From Lachancea kluyveri NRRL Y-12651 (Eukaryota > Ascomycota > Saccharomycetes > Saccharomycetales > Saccharomycetaceae), in the NCBI GenBank assembly GCA_000149225.2, contig CM000689.1, forward strand, positions 744,001 to 808,000: a stretch of 64,000 nucleotides of DNA. Reading direction: 5' to 3'. The notes under the pieces were generated by a model. The model was given only the letters and a program-made list of their open reading frames with translations. It was not told the origin of the DNA and searched no databases. Numbering within the stretch: the stretch's first letter is position 1; each line of letters opens with the position of its first letter. The translations under genes were made by a program, and so were the position numbers. Positions 47,710 to 57,590 of the stretch are shown here, in pieces.

Positions 47710-50277
47710 TCAGAACTCGTATTGTAGCACGGTGTTCTGGACAAAGGGCTCTTTGCGGGACAGCTCATCCACGATCAGCTGTTTCAAATTGTCCTGGTTG
47801 TGGAACAGTGCCAGCCGGGCGTGGTAGAGAAACAACAGCGCCTCCAGGTTGTGCGCGTCGTAGTTAGTCTGGTAAAACTCCAGCCAGTCAAACTCTGCGT
47901 CGTCTCGCTTGTCCAGGGGAATCGCGGTGAAACTGGTCTCCAGGCCCTTGATGGCCACCTTTTTGGCAATCTCGTCGTGCGCCGCAGACTTTTTGGTGTG
48001 CTCCAAAAGCACCAGGGCCAGCGCACCAACCATGCCGTGTTTCTGCCCGTGCGTTGCGGCAAACTTGGTCAAAGCACCCAGGCACAGCGCCAACTTGCCG
48101 CATCTCAATTGGTATGCAAACTCTAAGATCTGACTCTTGCACTCGTCCCTGACCTGCCCGGCGTAGCGCTGGTAGAACTCGTGGGCAAAGTCCTCCAACG
48201 GCTTCTTCGTGGCCACCAGCTGTTCGCCAAATACATCCTCGTCATCGGGATATGCCACGACAAGCGCCTTATCCTCCTCCTTGCGCTTGTTCAAAGCAGC
48301 AGCCTCCTTCTTGGCTCGCTTGTTGTTCTTTTTCACCGCAACATGCTTCTGCTCTTGCTCCTGCTCCTGTGCGTTGCCGGCGTCGGCGTCCGCCTCGCTC
48401 TTCACTAGCTCGTCATGGATTCCAAAGTACAGCTTGGAGGCTCCCTCCATGGCCCTGACAAACATTGGGCTGGCAAACAGGGTTTCACCCCAGGCCAGCA
48501 TCTCCATGTAGGCTCTGGGAGTGCCCTTTCTCATACAATAGGAGTGGAAGTCGAGCTGGTCATCTTCAAACTGTCTGTAGAACTTAGGCAGCGCCAAGAA
48601 CCTCTTTAGCGCCAAACCCTTGTACTTTGCTGTCTGGTACTCTGCCTCCCGCATCTCGCGGGTATGTTGGTCCAGTGCCTCCTCGTCCTCTGCCGGCAAC
48701 ATGCGGGCGCTCAGCTCCTGCAGCCTCTTTCTGTTTTCCAGGTACAGTCTGTAGTACGCCTCTGCCTGCTCCACGATGAACCAGGACGCTTCCATCAAGT
48801 GCAGGTCCTTGACACCGTTGACGGCGTCGTCGTTCCTGGTGAACACGGAAACCACCTCCACGGCCTTTTCGACCATGTTTGCCCTCAGATAATACTTGAC
48901 CGTTTTGGTGTTGATGAATCTGTCCTGCAAGTCCAGCTCCCTACCATCGTTGATGGTTCTGGCCGCATCTTCGAGTAGCCCCAGATGCTTCAGGACGCGT
49001 GCCTTGACAATGTACAGCTCCACCAGCGTGGGCGTGTGGTCGATGGCCCTGTCGATGTACTCCTGCGCCCTGGCAAAGTCTTGCACGAACAAGTAGTGCT
49101 GGGCCAGAAAGTAGCAAGTCCACACAAACGGGATAGGCGTCTCCTTCGCGTCGAGCGTGGCAAGGTACTCTAGCACGATCTCCTCCACAATGGGTGGGAT
49201 CTGCACTGGTCTTTTCCTGTACAGCGACTTGACGTTGCCAAAGGTGGCGGGCACGCCGCGCTTCAACTGAGGCACAATGTAGGCGCCGGCCTTGCTTTTG
49301 AACTCCTGCTTGTCCTTGATAAAGGTTAGCGGAATGAACTTTGGTGGGTCCGCCTTGGGGTAGATCCGTTGGAACCTCTCGTATACAGCCTTTCGTAACT
49401 TGTTGTTGGCCTCGATGCCCAGAGAGACCTCCAACAGCCTGTAGTATTTGGTATCGTCCGGGTTTCTCTTGATCAGGGTCCGGTACACCTTCGAGGCCTC
49501 TTTCTTGTTGCCAAGCTTCATGTACACGGAAGCCCTTCTCTCCAACCAGGAGTATTTGTCAAAAACTTCGGGCTCAACCTCGTCGAGGTGCGCCAACACC
49601 TTTTGCAGCTTTTTCTGGTCGGTGCCGGCGTCCTTGTACAAAACATCGTTCTTGTACATCAAACACTCGTTGTGTTCGTACGCCTCTGCCTCGCCAAGCT
49701 TCCCCTTGGCCAGGTCTTCAAACTTGGTCAGCACGTTGACGGCCTCCTGGTTTTGCCCATTCAGCTCGTGGGCAATGGCCAAAGCGGTCCAGTTGGAGCG
49801 GTAGCCCATGAAATCCTGCCAGTAGGCCATCCTGGACTTTAGCAGGTTTTTGTAGTCGTGCTCCTGCGATTGCAGGGTGGACAGGTCGCGGTAGATCTGC
49901 TTGTTGCTAGACCCGTTGTCCAACGAGGCCTGGAACCACCTTGTGGATTCCGCATACTTCTTGGCGTTTCTCATGTAGATGCCCAGGATGTGGCAACAGA
50001 CGGGCGAGGCCGACGTGCCCTGGATTTTGCCAATGGCTCTTTGGATGTAGCTCTCTGCATCCTTCTTCTGGCCAGTGAAAAACAGGTTTAAACCTTTCAA
50101 GGCCAACGAGTCTACATGACTGGCATTCTTTTTCAAGGTGGCATCCAACAGCTTTAAAGATTTTTTGTAGCTTTTTGCTTCGTACAGCTTCAAAGCTTCC
50201 ATTAGGTTGTTGTCGTCCTTGGATCTGCCCAGGGCCGACATGGCCTTAGGAATAGCACCGCCTCTTCTTTTTGACAT
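47710..50277 (-). CDS. NAT1: NatA N-terminal acetyltransferase auxiliary subunit (Naa15)
   Basis: 855 residues, nearly the same length as S. cerevisiae Nat1 (854, YDL040C). TPR-like helical repeats run throughout: LYEAKSYKKSLKLLDATLKK near the start, ANMVEKAVEVVSVFTRNDD later. A basic Lys/Arg-rich stretch (NKRAKKEAAALNKRKEED) near residue 650 is a family feature, here followed by Glu/Gln repeats (QEQEQEQK just before it). Nat1 anchors Ard1 to the ribosome for co-translational N-acetylation. Confidence 0.95.
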   Translation of the reverse strand: MSKRRGGAIPKAMSALGRSKDDNNLMEALKLYEAKSYKKSLKLLDATLKKNASHVDSLALKGLNLFFTGQKKDAESYIQRAIGKIQGTSASPVCCHILGIYMRNAKKYAESTRWFQASLDNGSSNKQIYRDLSTLQSQEHDYKNLLKSRMAYWQDFMGYRSNWTALAIAHELNGQNQEAVNVLTKFEDLAKGKLGEAEAYEHNECLMYKNDVLYKDAGTDQKKLQKVLAHLDEVEPEVFDKYSWLERRASVYMKLGNKKEASKVYRTLIKRNPDDTKYYRLLEVSLGIEANNKLRKAVYERFQRIYPKADPPKFIPLTFIKDKQEFKSKAGAYIVPQLKRGVPATFGNVKSLYRKRPVQIPPIVEEIVLEYLATLDAKETPIPFVWTCYFLAQHYLFVQDFARAQEYIDRAIDHTPTLVELYIVKARVLKHLGLLEDAARTINDGRELDLQDRFINTKTVKYYLRANMVEKAVEVVSVFTRNDDAVNGVKDLHLMEASWFIVEQAEAYYRLYLENRKRLQELSARMLPAEDEEALDQHTREMREAEYQTAKYKGLALKRFLALPKFYRQFEDDQLDFHSYCMRKGTPRAYMEMLAWGETLFASPMFVRAMEGASKLYFGIHDELVKSEADADAGNAQEQEQEQKHVAVKKNNKRAKKEAAALNKRKEEDKALVVAYPDDEDVFGEQLVATKKPLEDFAHEFYQRYAGQVRDECKSQILEFAYQLRCGKLALCLGALTKFAATHGQKHGMVGALALVLLEHTKKSAAHDEIAKKVAIKGLETSFTAIPLDKRDDAEFDWLEFYQTNYDAHNLEALLFLYHARLALFHNQDNLKQLIVDELSRKEPFVQNTVLQYEF

Positions 50278-50591
50278 TGCTGAGATGTTCCGATGTTTGG
50301 TCTCTTTTATCCTTTCTGCTACAGCGTTGAGATGTGCTCAGTTGTTCAAATTGTTAAAAACCTCGCACGCACACACACACACACACGCGCGCGCGCGCAC
50401 CGGTCTCGAGCAAAAAGAATGGCAGAAAAAAAAAAAATCGCTCCTTCGTTACAGCGTGCACAACCACATGACGCAGAAGGGAGCAGTGTCTCCACCCTTC
50501 TGGCCTCAAACCTTCGAATCCTGTATGGTGCGCACGAGGCGCTGTTTAGTTTCTGTACAAAAATGTATAACGATATGTATATATATATAAC
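50278..50591. promoter_or_regulatory. NAT1 promoter and RIB2 3' region
   Basis: 314 bases with the 37-base alternating purine-pyrimidine tract at 50364-50400 (listed separately), an A run at 50428-50436 and a TA run at 50575-50590 just after the RIB2 stop. Confidence 0.5.
50364..50400. repeat. (CA)n-(CG)n alternating tract, Z-DNA candidate
   Basis: 37 bases of unbroken purine-pyrimidine alternation, with a CA part joined to about 16 bases of pure CG alternation. It lies about 87 bases before the NAT1 ATG. Confidence 0.9.
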
Positions 50592-52391
50592 TCAGCCCTC
50601 ATGGCCCTCATGGCCCTTGAAGGCCGCGTCTGTGCACTCCTTCTCGTACCCTGGGATCTGGATATAATCGATTCCGTGTTGCGAGAGCTTGGCAAGGCTG
50701 GTGTTGTTCTGCACAAATGTGTCCGGCTCCATGACTCCAACAAAAACAGTCTTTATTGCACCGTTCAGCCCAATGATCCTGTCAACACACGGCTCGCTAC
50801 CGCTGAGTCTGTACGAGCAGGGCTCCATCGTTGTGTAGATTATCGTGCCGGCAGGAACCTCGCGCCGGCCGGTCGCCGCAAAGTACTTTTCCAACGCACA
50901 CTGCTCGGCATGCGTGTTGCCCGGGAGTTCTCTGGAGTAGCCGGTGGCCAGGATCTGCGTGCCGTTGACAAGCACCGCACCCACGCTGAACGCGGTTGTT
51001 GTAGGACTACACTTTCTGGCCTCCTCAACGCCCAGCTCCATGTACCTCCTGTGCGGCTCAAGGGCCCAGCTGGGGAACTCGGTCCGGTAGCTCCACTTCT
51101 TTTTGCCGTCGCTGTCCAGCTCTGTGGACTCGTATCGATAGGCGTGCAACCATAGGTCCAGGTCATTTGGCCCTGGATCGCTGTACAAGTCGGTCTCGCA
51201 TTCCGGGCACTTGTCTCCCAGCAGCACCTCCCCCTGCGAATCCGGGTGGAACCAGCTCTTTGCAGACTCGGTCTTGCCAACCTGGCCCAGCTTCAACGCA
51301 ACCTTGGTGTAGTCGGCCTCGCACCTGTTCCCCAGTGCAGCCCCCCACACGTCTGGGTTGGAGTACAGAGGGTCGTTTGCGATTGGGTGGCCCAGAAACT
51401 GCAGGTGCACGCGGATCTGATGCGTTCTGCCGGTGTACGGCTTGCACTTTACAACGCTGGTCTGCCCGTCGTAGCTGATCCGCGTGAACACGGTTTTGGC
51501 GTCCTTGGCGCCCTCGTCCTTGATGTCGCACACAGTGTTCAGCCCCAGCTTTGGCTCAATCGTCTTCAGCGGCCTTTCCACGATGATCTCGCCAGCTGGA
51601 AACTTGCCCACAACCCTGGCAACGTACTCCTTGCTCACTTCGCGTGCCTTCATCTGGTCGGCCATCTCGTCCGCGCCCCTCGGCGTTTTCGCAAGAAACA
51701 TCAGTCCGCTGGTCAGCCTGTCCAGTCTGTTGCAGGGGTGCACTGCGTACCCAAGCTGCTTTTCCAAGATCTTTGTAACTGTGTTGAACCGGTACCTGCC
51801 CGTGGGGTGCACGGGGATCCCGCTGGGCTTGTCCACCACAAGGATGTCCTCGTTCTCAAACACTGTTGCGATGGGTCTCGACGTTACCGGCGGCTCGTGA
51901 CGATGAATCTTGTGCGTGATCAGGTCGCCGTTGCGGACAACGCTCTCCAGACCGGCAGGCTTGTCGTTCAAAAACACAGACCCGCCCGCAATCGTCTTTC
52001 TGTAGTAGCTCTCCTCGCGGTCTCTGAATTCATTCACAAATATGTCCAGCAGCGGTCTGTCGCGCCACCTCAGCTTGCAGAACGTTTTGTAGGTAAAGTA
52101 ATATGGGACGACCTTTCTCAGCGGGCCCTGTACCCTCACCTCGTACTCTGGGTCCACCTGTTTGTGCCTCAGGCTGTTGGAGTCTTGGATCTTCAGCTTG
52201 AAGCCAGACTTGTCGCGCAGCTCTCCTAATCCGCCGCCCTTTTTCTTTTTCTTCTTGGTAGCCCTCTCGCTACTGGGCGGGCTGCTACTGGTAGATGCCA
52301 CTGCAGCAGCAGTGTTTTCGGCTGCCGGGGCGGGAGTGGCAGGTCTTTTCTTGTTCTCATGCTCCAGCAAAGAGATTGGTTCCGTGCTCAT
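50592..52391 (-). CDS. RIB2: Bifunctional DRAP deaminase / tRNA pseudouridine synthase Rib2 (Pus8)
   Basis: 599 residues from ATG 52391 ([20 protein letters not shown]), against 591 in S. cerevisiae (YOL066C). The frame stays open to 52526 but starts there with GTG; another ATG at 52448 has a poor context. The N-terminal two thirds is an RluA-type pseudouridine synthase with the catalytic [14 protein letters not shown] motif. The C-terminal third is a cytidine-deaminase-like domain with zinc ligands in [12 protein letters not shown] and [16 protein letters not shown]. It makes riboflavin precursor and modifies tRNA U32. A Lys-rich tract ([11 protein letters not shown]) precedes the synthase domain. 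Riboflavin made here feeds FAD1, encoded 17 kb away. Confidence 0.94.
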   Translation of the reverse strand: MSTEPISLLEHENKKRPATPAPAAENTAAAVASTSSSPPSSERATKKKKKKGGGLGELRDKSGFKLKIQDSNSLRHKQVDPEYEVRVQGPLRKVVPYYFTYKTFCKLRWRDRPLLDIFVNEFRDREESYYRKTIAGGSVFLNDKPAGLESVVRNGDLITHKIHRHEPPVTSRPIATVFENEDILVVDKPSGIPVHPTGRYRFNTVTKILEKQLGYAVHPCNRLDRLTSGLMFLAKTPRGADEMADQMKAREVSKEYVARVVGKFPAGEIIVERPLKTIEPKLGLNTVCDIKDEGAKDAKTVFTRISYDGQTSVVKCKPYTGRTHQIRVHLQFLGHPIANDPLYSNPDVWGAALGNRCEADYTKVALKLGQVGKTESAKSWFHPDSQGEVLLGDKCPECETDLYSDPGPNDLDLWLHAYRYESTELDSDGKKKWSYRTEFPSWALEPHRRYMELGVEEARKCSPTTTAFSVGAVLVNGTQILATGYSRELPGNTHAEQCALEKYFAATGRREVPAGTIIYTTMEPCSYRLSGSEPCVDRIIGLNGAIKTVFVGVMEPDTFVQNNTSLAKLSQHGIDYIQIPGYEKECTDAAFKGHEGHEG

Positions 52392-52676
52392 CTGTCTCAG
52401 GATGGGTATATGTTCTTGTGTAGGCAGTCTGATGCACCTTTTGAACATGCAAAGGGAGCTGATTTTTTTGTTGTTATTTTTTTTTTTCTTCTTTTTGCCG
52501 ATGGAACAGAACGCACCTAACAACACTGCACTGTTCGACTAATCAATGTGATGTGCTTTTTTTCTTTTTTTTTTTGTTTTTTTTTTTTAATTTTGACAAC
52601 TTTGCTCTATTTTTCTGACGGCATACATCATTGTAAACGGGGAAATGCGCAAGCAAACGTAAACGCAAATGCTGAG

Positions 52677-52684
52677 TCACGTGA
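52677..52684. promoter_or_regulatory. Cbf1-type E-box upstream of RIB2
   Basis: TCACGTGA, a perfect palindrome and the core of Cbf1 sites, about 287 bases before the RIB2 ATG. It overlaps the INP54 stop codon, so it serves two roles if used. Confidence 0.4.
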
Positions 52685-53822
52685 GCGTCGCATGGATGGC
52701 AACATAAAGTACCCACAGACACACTGACGCGGACACCACCGAGCCCAGCAAGCCGTAGGAGGCGTTTATCCAGCAACAGTAGCCGATTATTGTATCCGCC
52801 ACGTTGCCCATCCATAACTGCACTGGTTGGCGAGCCGGTTGGTGTGCTGTGATCGAACCCGACCGGGCCCTGGCCACTTGTGCAACGTGTGGAACTGTGA
52901 TGCTTAGGGTTACGGCCTGGTGGTCTGTGAACCGCAGGGGCGCTGTTCTCGCCACAGAGGTGTAGCCCTCTACCTTGACAGAGCCATTGTACTTTTTGTA
53001 AAGGATTCTGTCGCACCACGAGGGCTGCCTCTTTGGGTTGTACGCACTCTCTGTCACGGACAGCAAGTACTTGTAAGTTGGGGGAAAAGTAATCTCTGCC
53101 TCGTCAAACTCTCGAAAAATCTTGCCAGCCTTTCTGTTGGCGCCCAATTCCTCGCTGCTCGCCAACAGGCGGCCAATCACTTGAGACTCCGTGTACCTTA
53201 TGTCAGCCTCTTCTTGTTTGTTCACCCTGAAATTGAAGTCGCCAAAGAAGATGGTGTGCGAGTCGGGGAACTGGCCAAAGTCGGCTTTGAGCTGCTGCAC
53301 AATGGATGCGTAGTCGGAAATCCTCCTCTCTAGGTTCTCGCTGCCTTCGTTGGCGGCTAGGTGTGCCGACACAAATGTGAACGTGTCATACGCCTCCTGG
53401 TTGTCTTTGTCGCTGAACGTTACCTTGACCGCGGCTGCTCCCTTCAGGCCGGAGTAGAACATGCCAAGCTTAACTCCGGCCTTCAAAACATTGCTAGCTG
53501 CGATGTCACTGGCGGCGTAAACCAGCAAGCCAACCGCACCGACGCTGTTGCTGCCAACAAGTTGGTATCCTCTCCCGTGCGACACGGCCTCCAACCGCGT
53601 TAGGACCGCCTTGGAAAGTTCTAGAAGTCGTGCCTCGACTAGCTTGGGGAACGATCCCTCCCAGATGGGTACCAGCTCCTGGAACCCCAGTGCGTACACA
53701 TCGTGTGCCGTTTGAGATGGGATTAGCGACCTGACAACGGCCTCGGTGTGAGAGGCATCATCAAAGGGGAACGCTTTGCCACAGTTGAAGGTGGATACAA
53801 AGATGTTGTAATCATGCGTCAT
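52677..53822 (-). CDS. INP54: ER tail-anchored inositol polyphosphate 5-phosphatase
   Basis: 381 residues, against 384 in S. cerevisiae (YOL065C). The endonuclease/exonuclease/phosphatase fold shows FVSTFNCGKAFP, GFQELVPIWEG, FFGDFNFRV (the catalytic FGDxN motif), PSWCDRILYK and FTDHQAV. The C-terminal 25 residues are hydrophobic (LLGSVVSASVCLWVLYVA), a tail anchor to the ER. Inp54 dephosphorylates PI(4,5)P2 and limits secretion. The stop codon overlaps a TCACGTGA site. Confidence 0.94.
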   Translation of the reverse strand: MTHDYNIFVSTFNCGKAFPFDDASHTEAVVRSLIPSQTAHDVYALGFQELVPIWEGSFPKLVEARLLELSKAVLTRLEAVSHGRGYQLVGSNSVGAVGLLVYAASDIAASNVLKAGVKLGMFYSGLKGAAAVKVTFSDKDNQEAYDTFTFVSAHLAANEGSENLERRISDYASIVQQLKADFGQFPDSHTIFFGDFNFRVNKQEEADIRYTESQVIGRLLASSEELGANRKAGKIFREFDEAEITFPPTYKYLLSVTESAYNPKRQPSWCDRILYKKYNGSVKVEGYTSVARTAPLRFTDHQAVTLSITVPHVAQVARARSGSITAHQPARQPVQLWMGNVADTIIGYCCWINASYGLLGSVVSASVCLWVLYVAIHATLT

Positions 53823-54169
53823 GCGTGTGTTGTTTCAGATATGTTTGTTTGTGCTTCTTTTCTAGACAGCAAACCTTGGCGATCCCTTTTTTTTTTTTTT
53901 GTTTTTCTTACAATTTTCTCGTGTTTTTTTATATCTCTTGTCTGTTGCCAGTCTTTTTGTTGATCAAACTTTCACGCTCTTCTCTGCAGTTGAAAATCAA
54001 AATGACGCGGAGACGTCTCATATGTTTGTACAACATTATATACTACCGTATACAACTTTTAAACTGTTAATTATTAGACGAGTGTTACATCTCTTATGTG
54101 CACTTTTTTTCTTTTTCTTTTTTTTTCTTTTTTTTTTTTTTTTCCCAACTTTCATCGCAACCCTTTATT
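53823..54169. promoter_or_regulatory. INP54 promoter and GPR1 3' region
   Basis: 347 bases, T-rich (53889-53900 and about 54104-54143). No gene seen. Confidence 0.4.
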
Positions 54170-57100
54170 CTAGTTTTTCAAAAAGTCCAAAAATCCCATT
54201 TCCTCATCCAACCCTGTATTCCTGCCAGACTTTTGGGGCTTGGCGATGTTCTGTGAAGTATTAGACGCCCCGGCCTTTATAATGTCGCCAAAATCCATAT
54301 TTGCAGACAATGAAATCTGGAAAGCTGGTTCTACGTCAGGCGCCTCTGGTGCCTCCAGAGGAGACGGGCTAGCTTGCGATGGGCGTTTGGAGCTACGGCC
54401 GGCGTGGGGACCTGCACCGCTGTCGCCACTGCACCGCTGTTTGTTCATCGACGAGCTGGAGAGATTATAACCCGGCTTGAAATAACGCGCAGGGGCCTGG
54501 CAGCTGGTGTGGTTTAGATTTAGCGCCTGGTGAAGGCCTGGAATTACCACGTCGTCTTGTTTGCTTTTCAAATGCAGATGGCGGTCGAGTTCGTCAAGGT
54601 CGATGCCCCTCAGCATTGGCAAAGAGTGGACAACCCTCCATTTGAAAGGCACGTGCACCACCTCGGCCCCAGAAGAGGGATCGGCATCAGTGCAAGTGGA
54701 GTAGGACGAGTCATTTCGGTTGGAATTGGCAATCCGCGTCCCAGCCTTGTTTTCATAAGACGTGGAAAGCGTCTTGCACTCGGAGGAGCGGCCGCAGGAG
54801 TAGTAGTTGTCCCAATACGCGGCATCGTTGCAGGTGTCCTTGAAATCGTAGCTATTGATCATAAACCCCTTTGCAGACCGATACACGTACCACAGAAACC
54901 GTTTCCAGCGCTGCGGCTTGTGCCGCCAACATTCCTGTTTTGCCCACCTGCCCCGATAGTACCACCCTTTCCTACCCCAACGGCTATGGCACATTGCCAA
55001 AATGTCGCGTTCGCCGATCTCGCCCTTTAGCATGTATTTGCCAATTAGCTCTTTGCTTTCTATCGAGGCCCACGAGTGTTTCCACGGCTTTTCCCTGTAT
55101 AGAAACACAAGTACATCGATGACACAGCTGAGCGGCTGCATGAAAGTTGCAATGTACACTAGCCACACGACTGGGCCGTGGAGCACCTCGTACTGATACT
55201 GCGTGATGTCCACGACAAGCGGGAAGGTCCAAATGACAATGTACGAGAATGGATAGACGAAAATCGACTTCAACTGCCTTTTGATCTGGGTGCGACGCTC
55301 CTTGAAGTCCAGGTACGTTTGCGACTGGAACGACTTTTTGACGTTGGTGATGTGCTCGCTGTCGACGCCTGCTGATCCGCCACCGCCGCCACCACCACCA
55401 CCGCTGTCACTGCTGTTGGAGTCCCGGTGAAGGGTCCGCGTGTGGGAGGAGGGGTCCTGCCCCGCCATGTACTGGGCTCCATTCGTGGAGGCACCGACAC
55501 CGTGGTCGCCGTAATCACTGTTGCGTTCCCTGCCGTTGCTATTATTATTATTGTTTGTGTCGTTATTGTAGTTATCGTTGCCACGGTTGGCCTCTTTGGT
55601 GTCACTAGACCCGTCAGTCTCAGCCACGTGCAATGGCGCCGGTGGGTTTATCCTGCCCTGGTTGCTTGCGCTGCTGCCAAGCTTGCTGTCTTTTAAACTC
55701 AGTGTCGGCTCGCCTGCAGAGCTTCTTGTCACCCCCGCCTGCGGGCTACGAGTCCCTGCCGACTGCACCGGTACCAGCTCATCTACAGCATCTCCAGGCC
55801 CCTGGAGTGATCCCATCTTTGCTCCTCTGGGCGACTGTTGCACAGACCGTCTGCGCGACGAAACATCCGAGAGGCTCGCAAACACGTTGTTGGCGGATTC
55901 CCTGGGATCGACCGCGGTGCGATTGGACGACCGCCTGCTCGACTTGGCAGACGTGTGCTGGCTCTGCAGCTGCTTTTCCTTTGTCGACCTTCGCAGGTCG
56001 TGGAGCTTGTCTGACTTTTCCATCGCAGAAAGATCGAACGAGCCATCCTTGTATATATCGGTGCTGTCGTTGAACGTGGACTCCTCGTCGAACTTTTTGA
56101 AGCGGTGGTCAGCTCCGCCGTGCTTGAGAAAGCGCGTGTCGCCGCTACTGTGGCCGTAGCCATGGCTGTACGCATCATCCAAAATCATAGAGTGCGCACT
56201 GTGAGAAAACCTGCCACCGAAGGGGACTGCTGTCTTCTCCGCCACTGTGTCCTTACTGCCGTCACTGCCGTCACTGCTGCCGCCGCCACTGCTGCTGCTT
56301 CCATGCTTCTCGCGGTAGTCCTCCAGCGGGAAAAAGAAAAAGCTCTTGAGGGAGCTCAGGAGCTTGGTCAAGCCTACCTTGTACAAGCAGAAACGGACAA
56401 AGGTGAGCGCTCGTCGACGAGCGCTCAACGGCACGCCATTGCTGTCCCTGGACCGGCGGATGTCAAACTTCGGTTTGCGCTCCCTAAAGTCGCCGATCTC
56501 GGACTTGATCTTCATGCTTTGGTTTGTGACGTAGAGGTATATCGCAACGTAGATGCCAAAGATGGACACCATGATAAAGTAGCGCGGGCCCCAGCTCAAC
56601 ACCAGCCGATACCAGTAGGGCCAGGGCGGCAAGTAGCACCACGCGCTCAATGGCTTGTACCCGCCTCTTCTGGGCTGGATCGCAAACCCGTAGTTGTTGT
56701 TGTCTAGGACAACGTTGGTGTTGGACTTGATCACCTCCTTGTTCATGCTGTGATAGTCGATGAACGCCAGGCTGGCCAACAGAAGGGGGAGTAGCGCGGT
56801 CAAAGGGTATATCAGCGCTCTCCAGCGATACAATCCGCCCTCCATGTTCCCAGTGCGCGTGTTTCGCCACTTCCACGACGGCCGGAAGATCAGCAATGCA
56901 AAGTGGACGGCGAATATTACAATCGCAACGTCGGCGCCCTCGATTGCGTACGCGGTGAACCAGCCCATGGTGTTGTAGAAGCCAGGGGTGCCGTACACTT
57001 CGTTCCGGACGAGTATCACCACGGGGTAGATCATTAGCACCATAGCCTTCAAAAGGTCGCATACAATCAGGTATAGAAGCAAATGGTGTCGAAACACTCT

Positions 57101-57337
57101 TCGCCGCCGGTCAATCCCGGCAAGATAGAACAGTCCCACGATCCCGGCAACCATCGACGCCACAGACGACGTGATCGCGATTATGCGCAATTTCTTCAAC
57201 TCTGGGGCTGTGAACGTGGAGAACAACCCGGGCAGACCCAATACCTGGTTCACTGTGGTGGTGTTCAGGCTCCGGTAGAGGCTAGTGATGGAGCCCTCGG
57301 TACTTCGTTGGTTCGTCCTGCTCTCGGGAACGGACAT
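54170..57337 (-). CDS. GPR1: Glucose-sensing G-protein-coupled receptor Gpr1
   Basis: 1055 residues, against 961 in S. cerevisiae (YDL035C). Five hydrophobic helices lie in residues about 50-280 (LRIIAITSSVASMVAGIVGL; HHLLLYLIVCDLLKAMVLMI). A giant third cytoplasmic loop of some 400 residues follows. Helices 6 and 7 (SIFVYPFSYIVIWTFPLVVD; GPVVWLVYIATFMQPLSCVI) and a long tail complete it. The loop is full of Asn, Ser and Gly runs (DSGGGGGGGGGSAGVD). Gpr1 senses glucose and sucrose at the plasma membrane and acts through Gpa2 on cAMP-PKA. A (GT)n run at 57355-57374 lies 20 bases before the ATG, in the 5' leader. Confidence 0.94.
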   Translation of the reverse strand: MSVPESRTNQRSTEGSITSLYRSLNTTTVNQVLGLPGLFSTFTAPELKKLRIIAITSSVASMVAGIVGLFYLAGIDRRRRVFRHHLLLYLIVCDLLKAMVLMIYPVVILVRNEVYGTPGFYNTMGWFTAYAIEGADVAIVIFAVHFALLIFRPSWKWRNTRTGNMEGGLYRWRALIYPLTALLPLLLASLAFIDYHSMNKEVIKSNTNVVLDNNNYGFAIQPRRGGYKPLSAWCYLPPWPYWYRLVLSWGPRYFIMVSIFGIYVAIYLYVTNQSMKIKSEIGDFRERKPKFDIRRSRDSNGVPLSARRRALTFVRFCLYKVGLTKLLSSLKSFFFFPLEDYREKHGSSSSGGGSSDGSDGSKDTVAEKTAVPFGGRFSHSAHSMILDDAYSHGYGHSSGDTRFLKHGGADHRFKKFDEESTFNDSTDIYKDGSFDLSAMEKSDKLHDLRRSTKEKQLQSQHTSAKSSRRSSNRTAVDPRESANNVFASLSDVSSRRRSVQQSPRGAKMGSLQGPGDAVDELVPVQSAGTRSPQAGVTRSSAGEPTLSLKDSKLGSSASNQGRINPPAPLHVAETDGSSDTKEANRGNDNYNNDTNNNNNSNGRERNSDYGDHGVGASTNGAQYMAGQDPSSHTRTLHRDSNSSDSGGGGGGGGGSAGVDSEHITNVKKSFQSQTYLDFKERRTQIKRQLKSIFVYPFSYIVIWTFPLVVDITQYQYEVLHGPVVWLVYIATFMQPLSCVIDVLVFLYREKPWKHSWASIESKELIGKYMLKGEIGERDILAMCHSRWGRKGWYYRGRWAKQECWRHKPQRWKRFLWYVYRSAKGFMINSYDFKDTCNDAAYWDNYYSCGRSSECKTLSTSYENKAGTRIANSNRNDSSYSTCTDADPSSGAEVVHVPFKWRVVHSLPMLRGIDLDELDRHLHLKSKQDDVVIPGLHQALNLNHTSCQAPARYFKPGYNLSSSSMNKQRCSGDSGAGPHAGRSSKRPSQASPSPLEAPEAPDVEPAFQISLSANMDFGDIIKAGASNTSQNIAKPQKSGRNTGLDEEMGFLDFLKN

Positions 57338-57590
57338 TAGTTCTGTAAAAGGCGGTGTGTGTGTGTGTGTGTGTGGGAGAGAGTGTGAGTGAGTATGCGA
57401 AGGAGATAAATATAGTGTATTACAGAAGCCTTCTACTCAAAATGGTACGCTTGCAAACGGTGGTGGTAAATGCTGTTTCGGTATAAGCGATATAGAGTTA
57501 ACTAGTCTAATCTTGGTAGATACAAAAATCGTGAGATCCGTTGCCTCAGAAATCGAAAGCCGAAACCCCAGAAGACTTTTTTTTTTTTTT

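Noticed and set aside
52671-52690. TCACGTGA as a centromere CDEI element
   Set aside because: No AT-rich CDEII or CDEIII-like element (TCCGAA core) follows. The same holds for the other CACGTG sites.
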